A DNA stretch of 24,186 nt from Bacteroidales bacterium (GTDB lineage Bacteria > Bacteroidota > Bacteroidia > Bacteroidales > WCHB1-69). The stretch is taken from positions 1 through 24,186 of the forward strand of contig JAGCRI010000068.1 of assembly GCA_017964755.1 (NCBI GenBank), in the 5' to 3' direction. The position numbers and the translations under genes were made by a program. Below the pieces are notes generated by a model. It did no database searches. It was given only the letters and a program-made list of their open reading frames with translations, and was not told the origin of the DNA. Shown here piece after piece: positions 19,315 to 24,186 of this stretch. Each line of letters starts with the position of its first letter. Position 1 is the first letter of the stretch.

Positions 19315-19956
19315 ATGCCAAAGTTTATTGACCTAACCGGTCAAAGGTATGGACGACTTACTGTAATTGGACTTGACGGACGCAATAATCAGGGATATAA
19401 CTTGTGGAAATGTCGTTGCGATTGTGGGAATTTTTCGCGGGTGTCTGTCGGTTCTTTGCGGTCTGGTAGTATAAAATCGTGTGGGTGTTTACAGCGTGAA
19501 CGGACATCAGAAGCAAGCCGAACACACGGTATGAGTAAAAGCCGCCTTTATAATATCTGGCGTGGTATGAAGCGTAGGTGTACAAACCCACGTAGCGCAC
19601 AGTATAGCAATTATGGCGGTAGAGGAATTAAAGTGTGTGATGAGTGGATGAAATCTTCGTCGGCGTTTTTTGAGTGGGCTATGAACAATGGTTATAGAGA
19701 TGACCTAACGATAGACAGAATTGACAACGACGGAGATTATGAACCAAATAATTGCAGGTGGACAACGATGCAAGTGCAGGCGAGAAATTCACGACATGCG
19801 TATCATGTTACTATTGACGGTAATACGAAATCAGGTGTGGAGTGGGCGGAGGATTTAGGAATATCTGATACAACTGCATACAAATACTTACGAAAAGGAG
19901 AGTGCGAGTTTGTAAAATATTACAGGGCGCATAAACAGCGTATCACCGGCCGGTGA
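19315..19956 (+). CDS. HNH homing-type endonuclease with N-terminal zinc ribbon
   Basis: A 213-aa protein. The N-terminus IDLTGQRYGRLTVIGLDGR, then WKCRCDCGNFSRV and SCGCLQRERTS, is the zinc-ribbon module typical of phage HNH proteins. The HNH block (about 80-145) has YNIWRGMKRRCTNPRS, YGGRGIKVCDEW and IDRIDNDGDYEPNNCRW. The C-terminus (KSGVEWAEDLGISDTTAYKYL) is a DNA-reading HTH. ATG 19315 follows GGAGGTG. It lies alone between the switch and the next operon's terminator, so what it interrupted is unclear. Confidence 0.9.
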   Translation: MPKFIDLTGQRYGRLTVIGLDGRNNQGYNLWKCRCDCGNFSRVSVGSLRSGSIKSCGCLQRERTSEASRTHGMSKSRLYNIWRGMKRRCTNPRSAQYSNYGGRGIKVCDEWMKSSSAFFEWAMNNGYRDDLTIDRIDNDGDYEPNNCRWTTMQVQARNSRHAYHVTIDGNTKSGVEWAEDLGISDTTAYKYLRKGECEFVKYYRAHKQRITGR

Positions 19957-20025
19957 GTCATTTTCTTGCCTGTATGTTCATAAGTAGAATATTAAGTATA
20001 ACGTATATATAGCCGGATGTTTGGG

Positions 20026-20055
20026 AAGGCCGCTGCCTTTCGTGACAGCGGCCTT
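20026..20055 (-). terminator. Leftward terminator of the P5 operon
   Basis: AAGGCCGCTG / CAGCGGCCTT, a perfect 10-bp stem with a 10-nt loop, 9 bp beyond the stop of the last leftward gene. The tail is only partly U-rich (TTCCC), so its strength is moderate. The stretch 19957-20025 holds no gene; 19995-20000 repeats the AAGTATAACG of P2 without a good -35. Confidence 0.72.
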
Positions 20056-20064
20056 GTGGTCGGC

Positions 20065-20220
20065 TTAGAAACTGTCGGCGCTGAGTGCGTACATGTCAAA
20101 AGCGCCGTGGTCAAGGAATGTGCCGCAGGCGATATACTCCGCGTCGGCAATGCTGATGGCAAGGACTTCGCCGATAAAATCATCGGTCTGCTGGTCGAAG
20201 ATGTAATAGGTTTTCTCCAT
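20065..20220 (-). CDS. Short unknown protein (51 aa)
   Basis: ATG 20220 follows GAAAGGAGCATCCCC, the same leader type used elsewhere here. The product MEKTYYIFDQQTDDFIGEVL, then AISIADAEYIACGTFLDHGA, is acidic and resembles other tiny 'YxIFDxxTxxxIGEVxA' phage proteins in layout. It is the last gene of the P5 operon. Function unknown. Confidence 0.62.
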   Translation of the reverse strand: MEKTYYIFDQQTDDFIGEVLAISIADAEYIACGTFLDHGAFDMYALSADSF

Positions 20221-20247
20221 GGGGATGCTCCTTTCTGCGGTCGTTGG

Positions 20248-20412
20248 TTACGCTGATATCAGCTTGCAATTCCATGTGGTGATGTCGCCGCTTGCCTTCT
20301 TGGTGGCGCGTTCTATGCCCTTGGTTATCGCGGTGGGCTTGTCTTTCGCGGTGACGGTGAATGCCTGAAACTTTCCGCCGTTGTCGTGGGCGGTGAAACT
20401 CCATTTTGCCAT
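20248..20412 (-). CDS. Short unknown protein (54 aa)
   Basis: ATG 20412 reads MAKWSFTAHDNGGKFQAFTV, then TAKDKPTAITKGIERATKKA. This is a small phage family in which a beta hairpin is followed by a Lys-rich helix. Its ribosome site (GAAAGGAGC) overlaps the last codons of the preceding gene. The start cassette CATGGTATTAGCTCCTTTCA is identical at 21084-21103. Confidence 0.65.
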   Translation of the reverse strand: MAKWSFTAHDNGGKFQAFTVTAKDKPTAITKGIERATKKASGDITTWNCKLISA

Positions 20413-20416
20413 GGTA

Positions 20417-20692
20417 TTAGCTCCTTTCATGGTTGGTGGCGTAGGCGGTCACAAGGCTGTCGGCGTCGGCTTTGGCGCGGCTTTTGATGCGGTCGCGGTA
20501 TTCCTTGTTTGCGGCAAGGAACTGCCGATAATATGTATCGCGCAGCCTTTTGCGCATGTATCGCGCGGACTTCATGTAGGCGGCGAGGAAACGTTCTTTG
20601 TCGAGCGTGCGGATGGACTGCTCCATTTCGGCGGTGTACTCGGCGGCTTTGCGTTCGTTGCGGGCCTTTTCCTTAATCCAACTTTCCTTCAT
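20417..20692 (-). CDS. Basic helical protein
   Basis: A 91-aa protein from ATG 20692 (GAAAGGAAACC upstream). Almost all of it is charged helix: WIKEKARNERKAAEYTAEME, then ERFLAAYMKSARYMRKRLRD and RDRIKSRAKADADSLVTAY. High Arg/Lys content suggests nucleic-acid or protein binding as a coiled helix. The end encodes the ribosome site of the next gene. Function unknown. Confidence 0.7.
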   Translation of the reverse strand: MKESWIKEKARNERKAAEYTAEMEQSIRTLDKERFLAAYMKSARYMRKRLRDTYYRQFLAANKEYRDRIKSRAKADADSLVTAYATNHERS

Positions 20693-20739
20693 GGTGGTTT
20701 CCTTTCTCCCCGTCATGCCGGTAGGTCAGCGGCGGTCGA

Positions 20740-21027
20740 TTAGAAGTGTGTGTAAAGCCCCGTGACGTCGGTGAAAAGCTCCTCCAACTGGTCGCAATAG
20801 ATGTCGTTGTATTCCTTGACGGTGGTGGACTTCTCCTCGATGGTCTTGACTTCGCCCTTGGTGTGGTCAATCTTGACGGAGAACGGGCGGTGCTTGATGA
20901 ACTTCACGTCGTAGAGGTCGCAGCCGTTGAGGGTGATTTCGATTCGGTTGGCTTTGCTTGCGTTGCGGCCAATCTTGAACCGCAGTCCGTTGTCGATGGT
21001 GATGAAGTCATTCGCTCCGGTGAACAT
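20740..21027 (-). CDS. Conserved unknown phage protein, main part of a frameshifted gene
   Basis: A 95-aa frame from ATG 21027: MFTGANDFITIDNGLRFKIG, RNASKANRIEITLNGCDLYD and YNDIYCDQLEELFTDVTGLY. This is the body of a family whose members normally begin with an MTNKEIAxTILxQLGG-type helix and continue into the FxxMTGAxxF strand. That N-terminus is present immediately upstream (21086-21027) but in another frame. Translation here could restart at ATG 21027, which overlaps the upstream stop as TAATG. Function of the family unknown. Confidence 0.72.
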   Translation of the reverse strand: MFTGANDFITIDNGLRFKIGRNASKANRIEITLNGCDLYDVKFIKHRPFSVKIDHTKGEVKTIEEKSTTVKEYNDIYCDQLEELFTDVTGLYTHF

Positions 21028-21086
21028 TACGAAGCGGCGGCCTCGAGCTGCTGCAAGATGGTGGTGGCGATTTCCTTGTTAGTCAT
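21027..21086 (-). pseudogene. N-terminal fragment of the 20740-21027 gene, separated by a frameshift
   Basis: ATG 21086 with GAAAGGAGC upstream reads MTNKEIATTILQQL, then EAAAS and stops. One base added near 21044-21047 would turn CTCGAGGCC into CTCGGAGGCC and restore LGGRRFVMFTGANDF, which fits the family and joins the downstream frame. So the gene is split by a likely single-base loss, or kept as two coupled pieces. Confidence 0.62.
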
Positions 21087-21135
21087 GGTATTAGCTCCTT
21101 TCAAGTGGTCGTTGTTGTTTCCTTCTTACAAGTTA

Positions 21136-21164
21136 ATGATAGCACCTTATCGAGTAAATGTCAA
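21136..21164 (-). promoter_or_regulatory. Leftward promoter P5
   Basis: Minus-strand TTGACA (21164-21159), 17-bp spacer TTTACTCGATAAGGTGC, TATCAT (21141-21136). It shares TTTACTCGATA with P1. About 50 bp upstream of the frameshifted gene. Confidence 0.85.
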
Positions 21165-21243
21165 GGGGTTTTGAGCGATTTCATATAATCTTAACAATTA
21201 TTCTTATGCGAGCATATATACACAGAGCGCGGAGCCTGCGGGC

Positions 21244-21257
21244 GGAGCTACACGAAA
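21244..21257 (+). repeat. GGAGCTACACGAAA element, copy 2
   Basis: Identical to 15830-15843; about 80 bp upstream of the P5 -35. It lies in the 21165-21305 gap, where I see no gene. On the minus strand GGCGG and CCGCC around it (21241-21263 area) can form a short stem. A possible rightward promoter TTAACA (21191), 18 bp, TATATA (21215) precedes it. Confidence 0.6.
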
Positions 21258-21305
21258 GCCGCCAGAGCTGGTTGCTCGTGGCGACTTGGTGCGGTCGATG
21301 TGGCG

Positions 21306-21470
21306 TCATGTTTCCGGGGTGTCGGGGGTGTACGGTCGCCATACCTCATCGGGTGCCAGATAGAACACGTGTCCTTTGTACTCCATGAAGCGCAGGCGCT
21401 TGGATGGGTCGAACCAGTGCTTGCCGTTCCATGGGTACATGTTCGCTTCAATGCAGATGGCGAGATTCAT
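21306..21470 (-). CDS. Short unknown protein (54 aa)
   Basis: ATG 21470 has GGAGGT 8 bp upstream and overlaps the preceding stop by 4 bp. It reads MNLAICIEANMYPWNGKHWF, then DPSKRLRFMEYKGHVFYLAP and ends PYTPDTPET. A small aromatic-rich beta domain is likely. Last gene of the P6 operon. No family recognised. Confidence 0.65.
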   Translation of the reverse strand: MNLAICIEANMYPWNGKHWFDPSKRLRFMEYKGHVFYLAPDEVWRPYTPDTPET

Positions 21471-21781
21471 TGGACTGTACCTCCATAAAGGCGGTCATAC
21501 TCGGCTTGATTCATCGTGTCAATGTAGCCCACTTCCCACGCTGCGGCGTAAACGCCACTGTCGCGGTAGCGCTTGGGCAGGGATGAGTCCATGACGTACT
21601 CGACGCCCTCCAATACCCTGATTAACATGCGCCATGTCGTGCGCCCGTTGTTGTTGGTGACGGTTAGTGACTTGGGGTTGCGCTTGATGACGGTGATGGG
21701 GTCAAGGCAACTGTCGGCGGCGTAGTATGATTTGCCGACTTCAAATGTTCTGCTGGCAGGGCGGTCAAAAAACTTGAACAT
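21467..21781 (-). CDS. Unknown phage protein
   Basis: A 104-aa protein from ATG 21781 (leader GAAAGGAGCATCCC). FEVGKSYYAADSCLDPITVI, then LTVTNNNGRTTWRML suggests an SH3-like or small beta-barrel domain, followed by a Tyr-rich C-terminal half. The in-frame extension upstream (MARKEHP) is probably not used because the ribosome site lies within it. Function unknown. Confidence 0.72.
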   Translation of the reverse strand: MFKFFDRPASRTFEVGKSYYAADSCLDPITVIKRNPKSLTVTNNNGRTTWRMLIRVLEGVEYVMDSSLPKRYRDSGVYAAAWEVGYIDTMNQAEYDRLYGGTVQ

Positions 21782-21801
21782 GGGATGCTCCTTTCTTGCC
21801 A

Positions 21802-21820
21802 TCGTAACCTCCGTGGCGGG
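21802..21820. repeat. 19-bp intergenic cassette, copy 1
   Basis: TCGTAACCTCCGTGGCGGG occurs here and at 22162-22180, in each case between a stop codon and the ribosome site of the next leftward gene, followed by a shared TTGATTA. Confidence 0.75.
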
Positions 21821-21827
21821 CTATTGA

Positions 21828-22142
21828 TTACGCGAGTTCGGTGTTGCGGGGTGAGATTGGCGTTATGGTGTTGTCCGTGTTCCTTCTGAATGTCGTGCCG
21901 CGCGGGTATGCCTTTACTGCGCCCGCTGGCGGCTCTGCCTCAAAACCGCTGTGTGCTGGTCGCGTGTCTGTATTGGGTTCGATTTCGTGGGTGGGGATGA
22001 CGTGCCCATTGATATCGTATGCTGCGCGTGCTGCGCATTCAAGGTCGTTCCACGCGCCATAAAACCATGCCGCGTTGTTTACCATGCGAACAACGGTGTA
22101 GGCATACTTGCGGGCGTAATCGGGGATGTTGTTTACCTTCAT
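21828..22142 (-). CDS. Unknown phage protein
   Basis: A 104-aa protein from ATG 22142 (GAAAGGAGACC upstream). NIPDYARKYAYTVVRMVNNA, WFYGAWNDLECAARAAYDIN make a first helical domain, then a Pro/Glu-rich linker and a basic C-terminus (YPRGTTFRRNTDN). The first 60 residues look like a compact helical unit found in small phage proteins; function unknown. Confidence 0.7.
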   Translation of the reverse strand: MKVNNIPDYARKYAYTVVRMVNNAAWFYGAWNDLECAARAAYDINGHVIPTHEIEPNTDTRPAHSGFEAEPPAGAVKAYPRGTTFRRNTDNTITPISPRNTELA

Positions 22143-22161
22143 GCGGGTCTCCTTTCTGCCG

Positions 22162-22180
22162 TCGTAACCTCCGTGGCGGG
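22162..22180. repeat. 19-bp intergenic cassette, copy 2
   Basis: Second copy of TCGTAACCTCCGTGGCGGG (see 21802-21820). Confidence 0.75.
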
Positions 22181-22187
22181 TGCTTGA

Positions 22188-22403
22188 TTATGCGATGGGT
22201 TCAAGGCTCAATTCGCCGAGCAGAATGCAGTGCGAAACGTCGTTGCCGTATATCTTTAGCAGGTTGCGCCCGTAGTCTTCCTTGCAACCGACTTTCACGA
22301 AATAGCACGGCATGTCGTCCCATGCCTCGTGAATGATGCCGAAGTGCGAGTGGATGTTCCTTGCGCTCTTGATGCGAACGCGCTGCCCAACTTTAAACTT
22401 CAT
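22188..22403 (-). CDS. Small SH3/KOW-like protein
   Basis: A 71-aa protein from ATG 22403 (GAAAGGAATTC upstream). MKFKVGQRVRIKSARNIHSH, then FGIIHEAWDDMPCYFVKVG has the 'vGqrVri...G.i' pattern of small SH3-like barrels; the C-terminus SLEPIA also fits. Such domains bind RNA or protein. Function unknown. Confidence 0.7.
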   Translation of the reverse strand: MKFKVGQRVRIKSARNIHSHFGIIHEAWDDMPCYFVKVGCKEDYGRNLLKIYGNDVSHCILLGELSLEPIA

Positions 22404-22418
22404 CGTGAATTCCTTTCT

Positions 22419-22445
22419 GCCCGCGTACAAAGCCCACGGGCGGGC
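22419..22445. repeat. 27-bp intergenic cassette, copy 2
   Basis: Exact copy of 17468-17494, between the ArdC-like gene and the SH3-like gene. Confidence 0.8.
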
Positions 22446-22456
22446 TGTCGGTCGGT

Positions 22457-23356
22457 TTATTCGGCTTCGGTTGCGGCGCTGTCGGTGATGTTCAGAATCA
22501 TTCGGGCGGCTTTGTCTGCCTTGCTTGCGGCGCTTACGATAAAGCGCTTATCGTTTTTCAAAACCCGTAACCAGTTCTGAATATAGGCGGCGCTGTTCTT
22601 GAAGGTGCCTGCGGTCTCAATGCCGAGGTCGTGCATTATGCAGGCGCTTCCGATTTCGGCGACGAGTTCCTCTTTGCTATAGCACTCGCTGCCGAACAGG
22701 GCGGTCAGCGCGTCTTCGGGGAAGCGGTTCAGGCGGCTTTTGTGGCCGGTGCTGTGAACGGCTTCATGGAACGCGGTGCTGTAATACTCCGCGATTTTGG
22801 GGAACTGCTCCATCAGCGGCAGCACGATTTTGTCAAGTGCGCGAGTGTAGTACGCCTGATTCTGCATGACGTTCTCGAACTTGACGCCGGAGCGGGCGAT
22901 GTAGCCTTGCAGGGTGGCTTCGGCGGCTTCGATGGGTTCCGCGTTCTCGGCGGGCAGCTTATTCGCCCAACGGGGTTCGATGCCTTCTACGTCTTCGATG
23001 TGAAAGACATTGAAGTAACGCAGGAATGGCAGGCTTTCCATGATGGGGTTGCCTTCGGCGTTGGTCATGGGGTTGCCGTTCTCGTCTTTGCGCTGGCGCG
23101 TGATAACCTTCCAAAAGACTACCATGTGGGCTTTGGCACCCTTCTTGACCTTGCCGCCACGGGCTTTTGCCTGATTGAAGGTGATGTACTCGCCCGGCTT
23201 CAACATGAATTGATTGAGCAGGCTGTACGGCTTGCCGGTGGCGTAGCTGATAGCGCCGGAACGGACTCCGCACCACGGTTTATTCCACGGAATGATGCCG
23301 TTTTCCAACTCGGCAATGATGCGGTCGGTGACTTCCTGATAAATGTCTTTGCTCAT
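22457..23356 (-). CDS. ArdC-like antirestriction protein with metallopeptidase domain
   Basis: A 299-aa protein. The N-terminal ArdC ssDNA-binding domain (about 1-125) has DIYQEVTDRIIAELENGIIP, NKPWCGV, YSLLNQFML, YITFNQAKARGGKVKKGAKA and the YFNVFHIEDVEG strand. The C-terminal zincin-like domain has HEAVH (197-201) and EELVAEIG (229-236) supplying the third zinc ligand. This two-domain form occurs on plasmids and phages and is linked to protection of entering DNA from restriction; in the related IncW plasmid ArdC this has been shown. ATG 23356 follows AAGGGAG. First gene from P6. Confidence 0.9.
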   Translation of the reverse strand: MSKDIYQEVTDRIIAELENGIIPWNKPWCGVRSGAISYATGKPYSLLNQFMLKPGEYITFNQAKARGGKVKKGAKAHMVVFWKVITRQRKDENGNPMTNAEGNPIMESLPFLRYFNVFHIEDVEGIEPRWANKLPAENAEPIEAAEATLQGYIARSGVKFENVMQNQAYYTRALDKIVLPLMEQFPKIAEYYSTAFHEAVHSTGHKSRLNRFPEDALTALFGSECYSKEELVAEIGSACIMHDLGIETAGTFKNSAAYIQNWLRVLKNDKRFIVSAASKADKAARMILNITDSAATEAE

Positions 23357-23406
23357 GGTGTGCTCCCTTCTGCCTTGCGGCGTCGCGTGGTTCATTTGAT
23401 GTAATA

Positions 23407-23435
23407 AGTATAACTCCGTAAAGAGCATATGTCAA
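23407..23435 (-). promoter_or_regulatory. Leftward promoter P6 (ArdC operon)
   Basis: Minus-strand TTGACA (23435-23430), 17-bp spacer TATGCTCTTTACGGAGT, TATACT (23412-23407). The spacer contains CTC, 6 bp, GAG, close to a perfect copy of the shared palindrome. Confidence 0.87.
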
Positions 23436-23442
23436 TTGATAT

Positions 23443-23476
23443 AATACACAAATATTTGCGAATAAATTTGTGTATT
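23443..23476. promoter_or_regulatory. 11-bp inverted repeat upstream of P6 (operator-like)
   Basis: AATACACAAAT (23443-23453) and ATTTGTGTATT (23466-23476) with a 12-nt spacer, 7 bp upstream of the -35. Same core and spacing as at 15748-15787. Confidence 0.65.
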
Positions 23477-23521
23477 CTGCCAGTTGACGATAAGTGTGCG
23501 ATGTGACACAGGGCGGCGCGT

Positions 23522-23531
23522 GAGCTACACG
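23522..23531 (+). repeat. GAGCTACACG element, copy 3
   Basis: Ten bases identical to the core of the elements at 15830 and 21244, about 87 bp upstream of the P6 -35. The rest of 23477-23623 holds no gene I can support. Confidence 0.5.
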
Positions 23532-23623
23532 GTTGCGTGTGTGCGATTGGCTTCTGTGCGATGGTGCGTTGCATTTGCCCCTGTTTTGCTTTGACTTTGC
23601 ATCTTTTCACGCGCGATATTATT

Positions 23624-23632
23624 TGGTATAAT
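23624..23632 (+). promoter_or_regulatory. Extended -10 rightward promoter
   Basis: TGGTATAAT, an extended -10 with a perfect TATAAT at 23627-23632; the -35 region is poor (TTTTCA at the expected place). It would drive the structured leader and the gene at 23798. Confidence 0.6.
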
Positions 23633-23640
23633 TATGATGT

Positions 23641-23690
23641 CCGAAACCGCAGCCAACAGCGGCACGGATGGTGCCCCTTGCGGGGCTTTT
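23641..23690 (+). promoter_or_regulatory. Structured leader with terminator 1 (possible attenuator)
   Basis: Three stems can form: CCGC / GCGG (23647-23650 with 23659-23662), GGCAC / GTGCC (23661-23665 with 23671-23675, 5-nt loop) and the terminator GCCCC / GGGGC (23673-23677 with 23682-23686) followed by TTTT. The middle stem shares bases with both others, so it could act as an antiterminator. Confidence 0.55.
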
Positions 23691-23729
23691 CATATTTTGG
23701 CCTTCACGGGTTCACACCCCGTTAGGCGG

Positions 23730-23772
23730 TAGAGCGTCGGGTTTTCTGCTCCTCCCGGCGCTCTATCTTTTT
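23730..23772 (+). terminator. Terminator 2 in the leader
   Basis: TAGAGCGUCGGG pairs with CCCGGCGCTCTA (23730-23741 with 23754-23765; one U-G pair), with a 12-nt loop, then TCTTTTT. Just before it (23706-23722) ACGGG / CCCGT encloses a 7-nt loop TTCACAC. Both lie before the gene at 23798, so that gene either needs readthrough or another start of transcription. Confidence 0.7.
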
Positions 23773-23797
23773 ATATGGGGCAGGGAATGGGGCAGGG

Positions 23798-24186
23798 ATG
23801 GACAGCCGAGGCAAGATACAGCATAGAGAACGTATGCGGCAGCTAATCAGCTTTGACGGTTTGCGGTATGACAACGGTACGCCGACAGACGTTGATGGGT
23901 TGTTCGAATGGAGAAACAGGGCGTTTATATTCTATGAGTTCAAGATGCGCGGGGTGGAGATGCCGGAAGGTCAGCGAAAAGCCTTGGAACGCGTCGTGGA
24001 TGCTTTGAGCGCGGCAAACAAGAGTGCCGTGCTTTTTCTTTGCCTGCATGATGTCGAGAACCCGAATGATGACGTGGTGGCGGCTGATTCTGTGGTCGAT
24101 AAGGTGTATTACAAGGGTAAGTGGCGGGATGGTCACTTATGGCCGGTGAAATACTGGACTAATTCTTTTATGGAGCGTGTTGCTGG
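23798..24186 (+). CDS. PD-(D/E)XK-like nuclease-fold protein (3' end outside window)
   Basis: At least 129 aa are visible and the frame is open to the window end. RMRQLISFDGLRYDNGTPTD, VDGLFEWRNRAFIFYEFKMR has the order Asp (about 32), then a core strand ending in E-x-K (FIFYEFK), followed by a helix with MPEGQRKALERVVDAL. This matches the D, ExK and Gln-bearing helix of the restriction-endonuclease fold. ATG 23798 follows GGGGCAGGG. A phage recombination or Holliday-junction nuclease is possible. The family is usually called hypothetical. Confidence 0.6.
   Translation, partial: MDSRGKIQHRERMRQLISFDGLRYDNGTPTDVDGLFEWRNRAFIFYEFKMRGVEMPEGQRKALERVVDALSAANKSAVLFLCLHDVENPNDDVVAADSVVDKVYYKGKWRDGHLWPVKYWTNSFMERVA

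Noticed and set aside
19981..20023. Seventh leftward promoter of the same type (AAGTATAACG)
   Set aside because: The -10 matches P2 but the -35 position reads CAAACA, and there is no leftward gene directly below it; it may be a relic.
17456..22456. CRISPR-like array from the repeated spacers
   Set aside because: Repeats occur as separate pairs between genes, not as regularly spaced units, and genes rather than spacers lie between them; no cas genes.
22631..23404. Rightward open frame opposite the ArdC-like gene
   Set aside because: Complement of a well-supported gene with HEAVH motif; Gly/Val/Phe-rich shadow product without ribosome site.
23700..23772. tRNA or tmRNA-like sequence (ACGGG-TTCACAC-CCCGT and GGCGGTAGAGC)
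   Set aside because: A T-arm-like stem is present, but no acceptor stem, D-arm/anticodon order or CCA-side pairing can be built; the second half is better explained as a terminator.

Overview
The window looks like part of a temperate or formerly temperate tailed phage (or prophage) of a Clostridia-type Firmicute. Evidence: dense small genes with 1-8 bp overlaps, strong AAAGGAGG-type ribosome binding sites, frequent GTG and TTG starts, near-consensus sigma-A promoters (TTGACA, 17 bp, TATAAT) and many proteins of the small Cys-rich or acidic kinds common in Clostridia phages. No tRNA, rRNA, integrase, structural gene or CRISPR array is visible. The host group is an inference.

Region 1 (1-13132, all rightward) is an early/replication operon of about 40 genes. 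Recognisable members are a ParB/DGQHR-type protein, a flavin-dependent thymidylate synthase (ThyX), an SPFH/band-7 membrane protein, a MazG-like pyrophosphohydrolase, SSB and an ArpU-like late regulator at the end. Between them are many tiny genes: zinc-ribbon proteins, a Lar-like protein, LISR-type proteins, small membrane proteins and several duplicated families. Two HNH endonuclease genes have invaded this operon, one at the 3' end of the first gene and one apparently inside the 5' end of ssb. A roughly 275-bp gene-free stretch (858-1133) has a striking ~5-nt periodicity.

Region 2 (13136-18738, leftward) holds an FtsK/SpoIIIE-type ATPase, an amidoligase plus gamma-glutamylcyclotransferase pair, an excisionase-like HTH protein, and an operon of small genes ending in an ADP-ribosylglycohydrolase. 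Region 3 (18788-19956) is a genetic switch. A 69-aa Cro/C1-like repressor gene reads rightward, divergent from the leftward operon, with three matched 21-bp operators between; a third HNH gene follows. Region 4 (20026-23356, leftward) has two operons: one of four short unknown genes, the first frameshifted, and one led by an ArdC-like antirestriction/metallopeptidase protein. Region 5 (23500-24186) is a structured, terminator-containing leader followed by a rightward PD-(D/E)XK-like gene cut by the window end.

The most interesting signal is regulatory. Six leftward promoters have identical geometry, and four share an imperfect palindrome between -35 and -10. Two of these four also carry a second inverted repeat upstream, and three carry a GAGCTACACG element about 80-100 bp upstream. 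The short intergenic cassettes between the leftward genes are reused in matching pairs. Together this suggests a coordinately controlled set of accessory operons (amidoligase/GGCT, ArdC, FtsK-like, unknown small proteins) that may serve takeover or counter-defence. That functional reading is inference.
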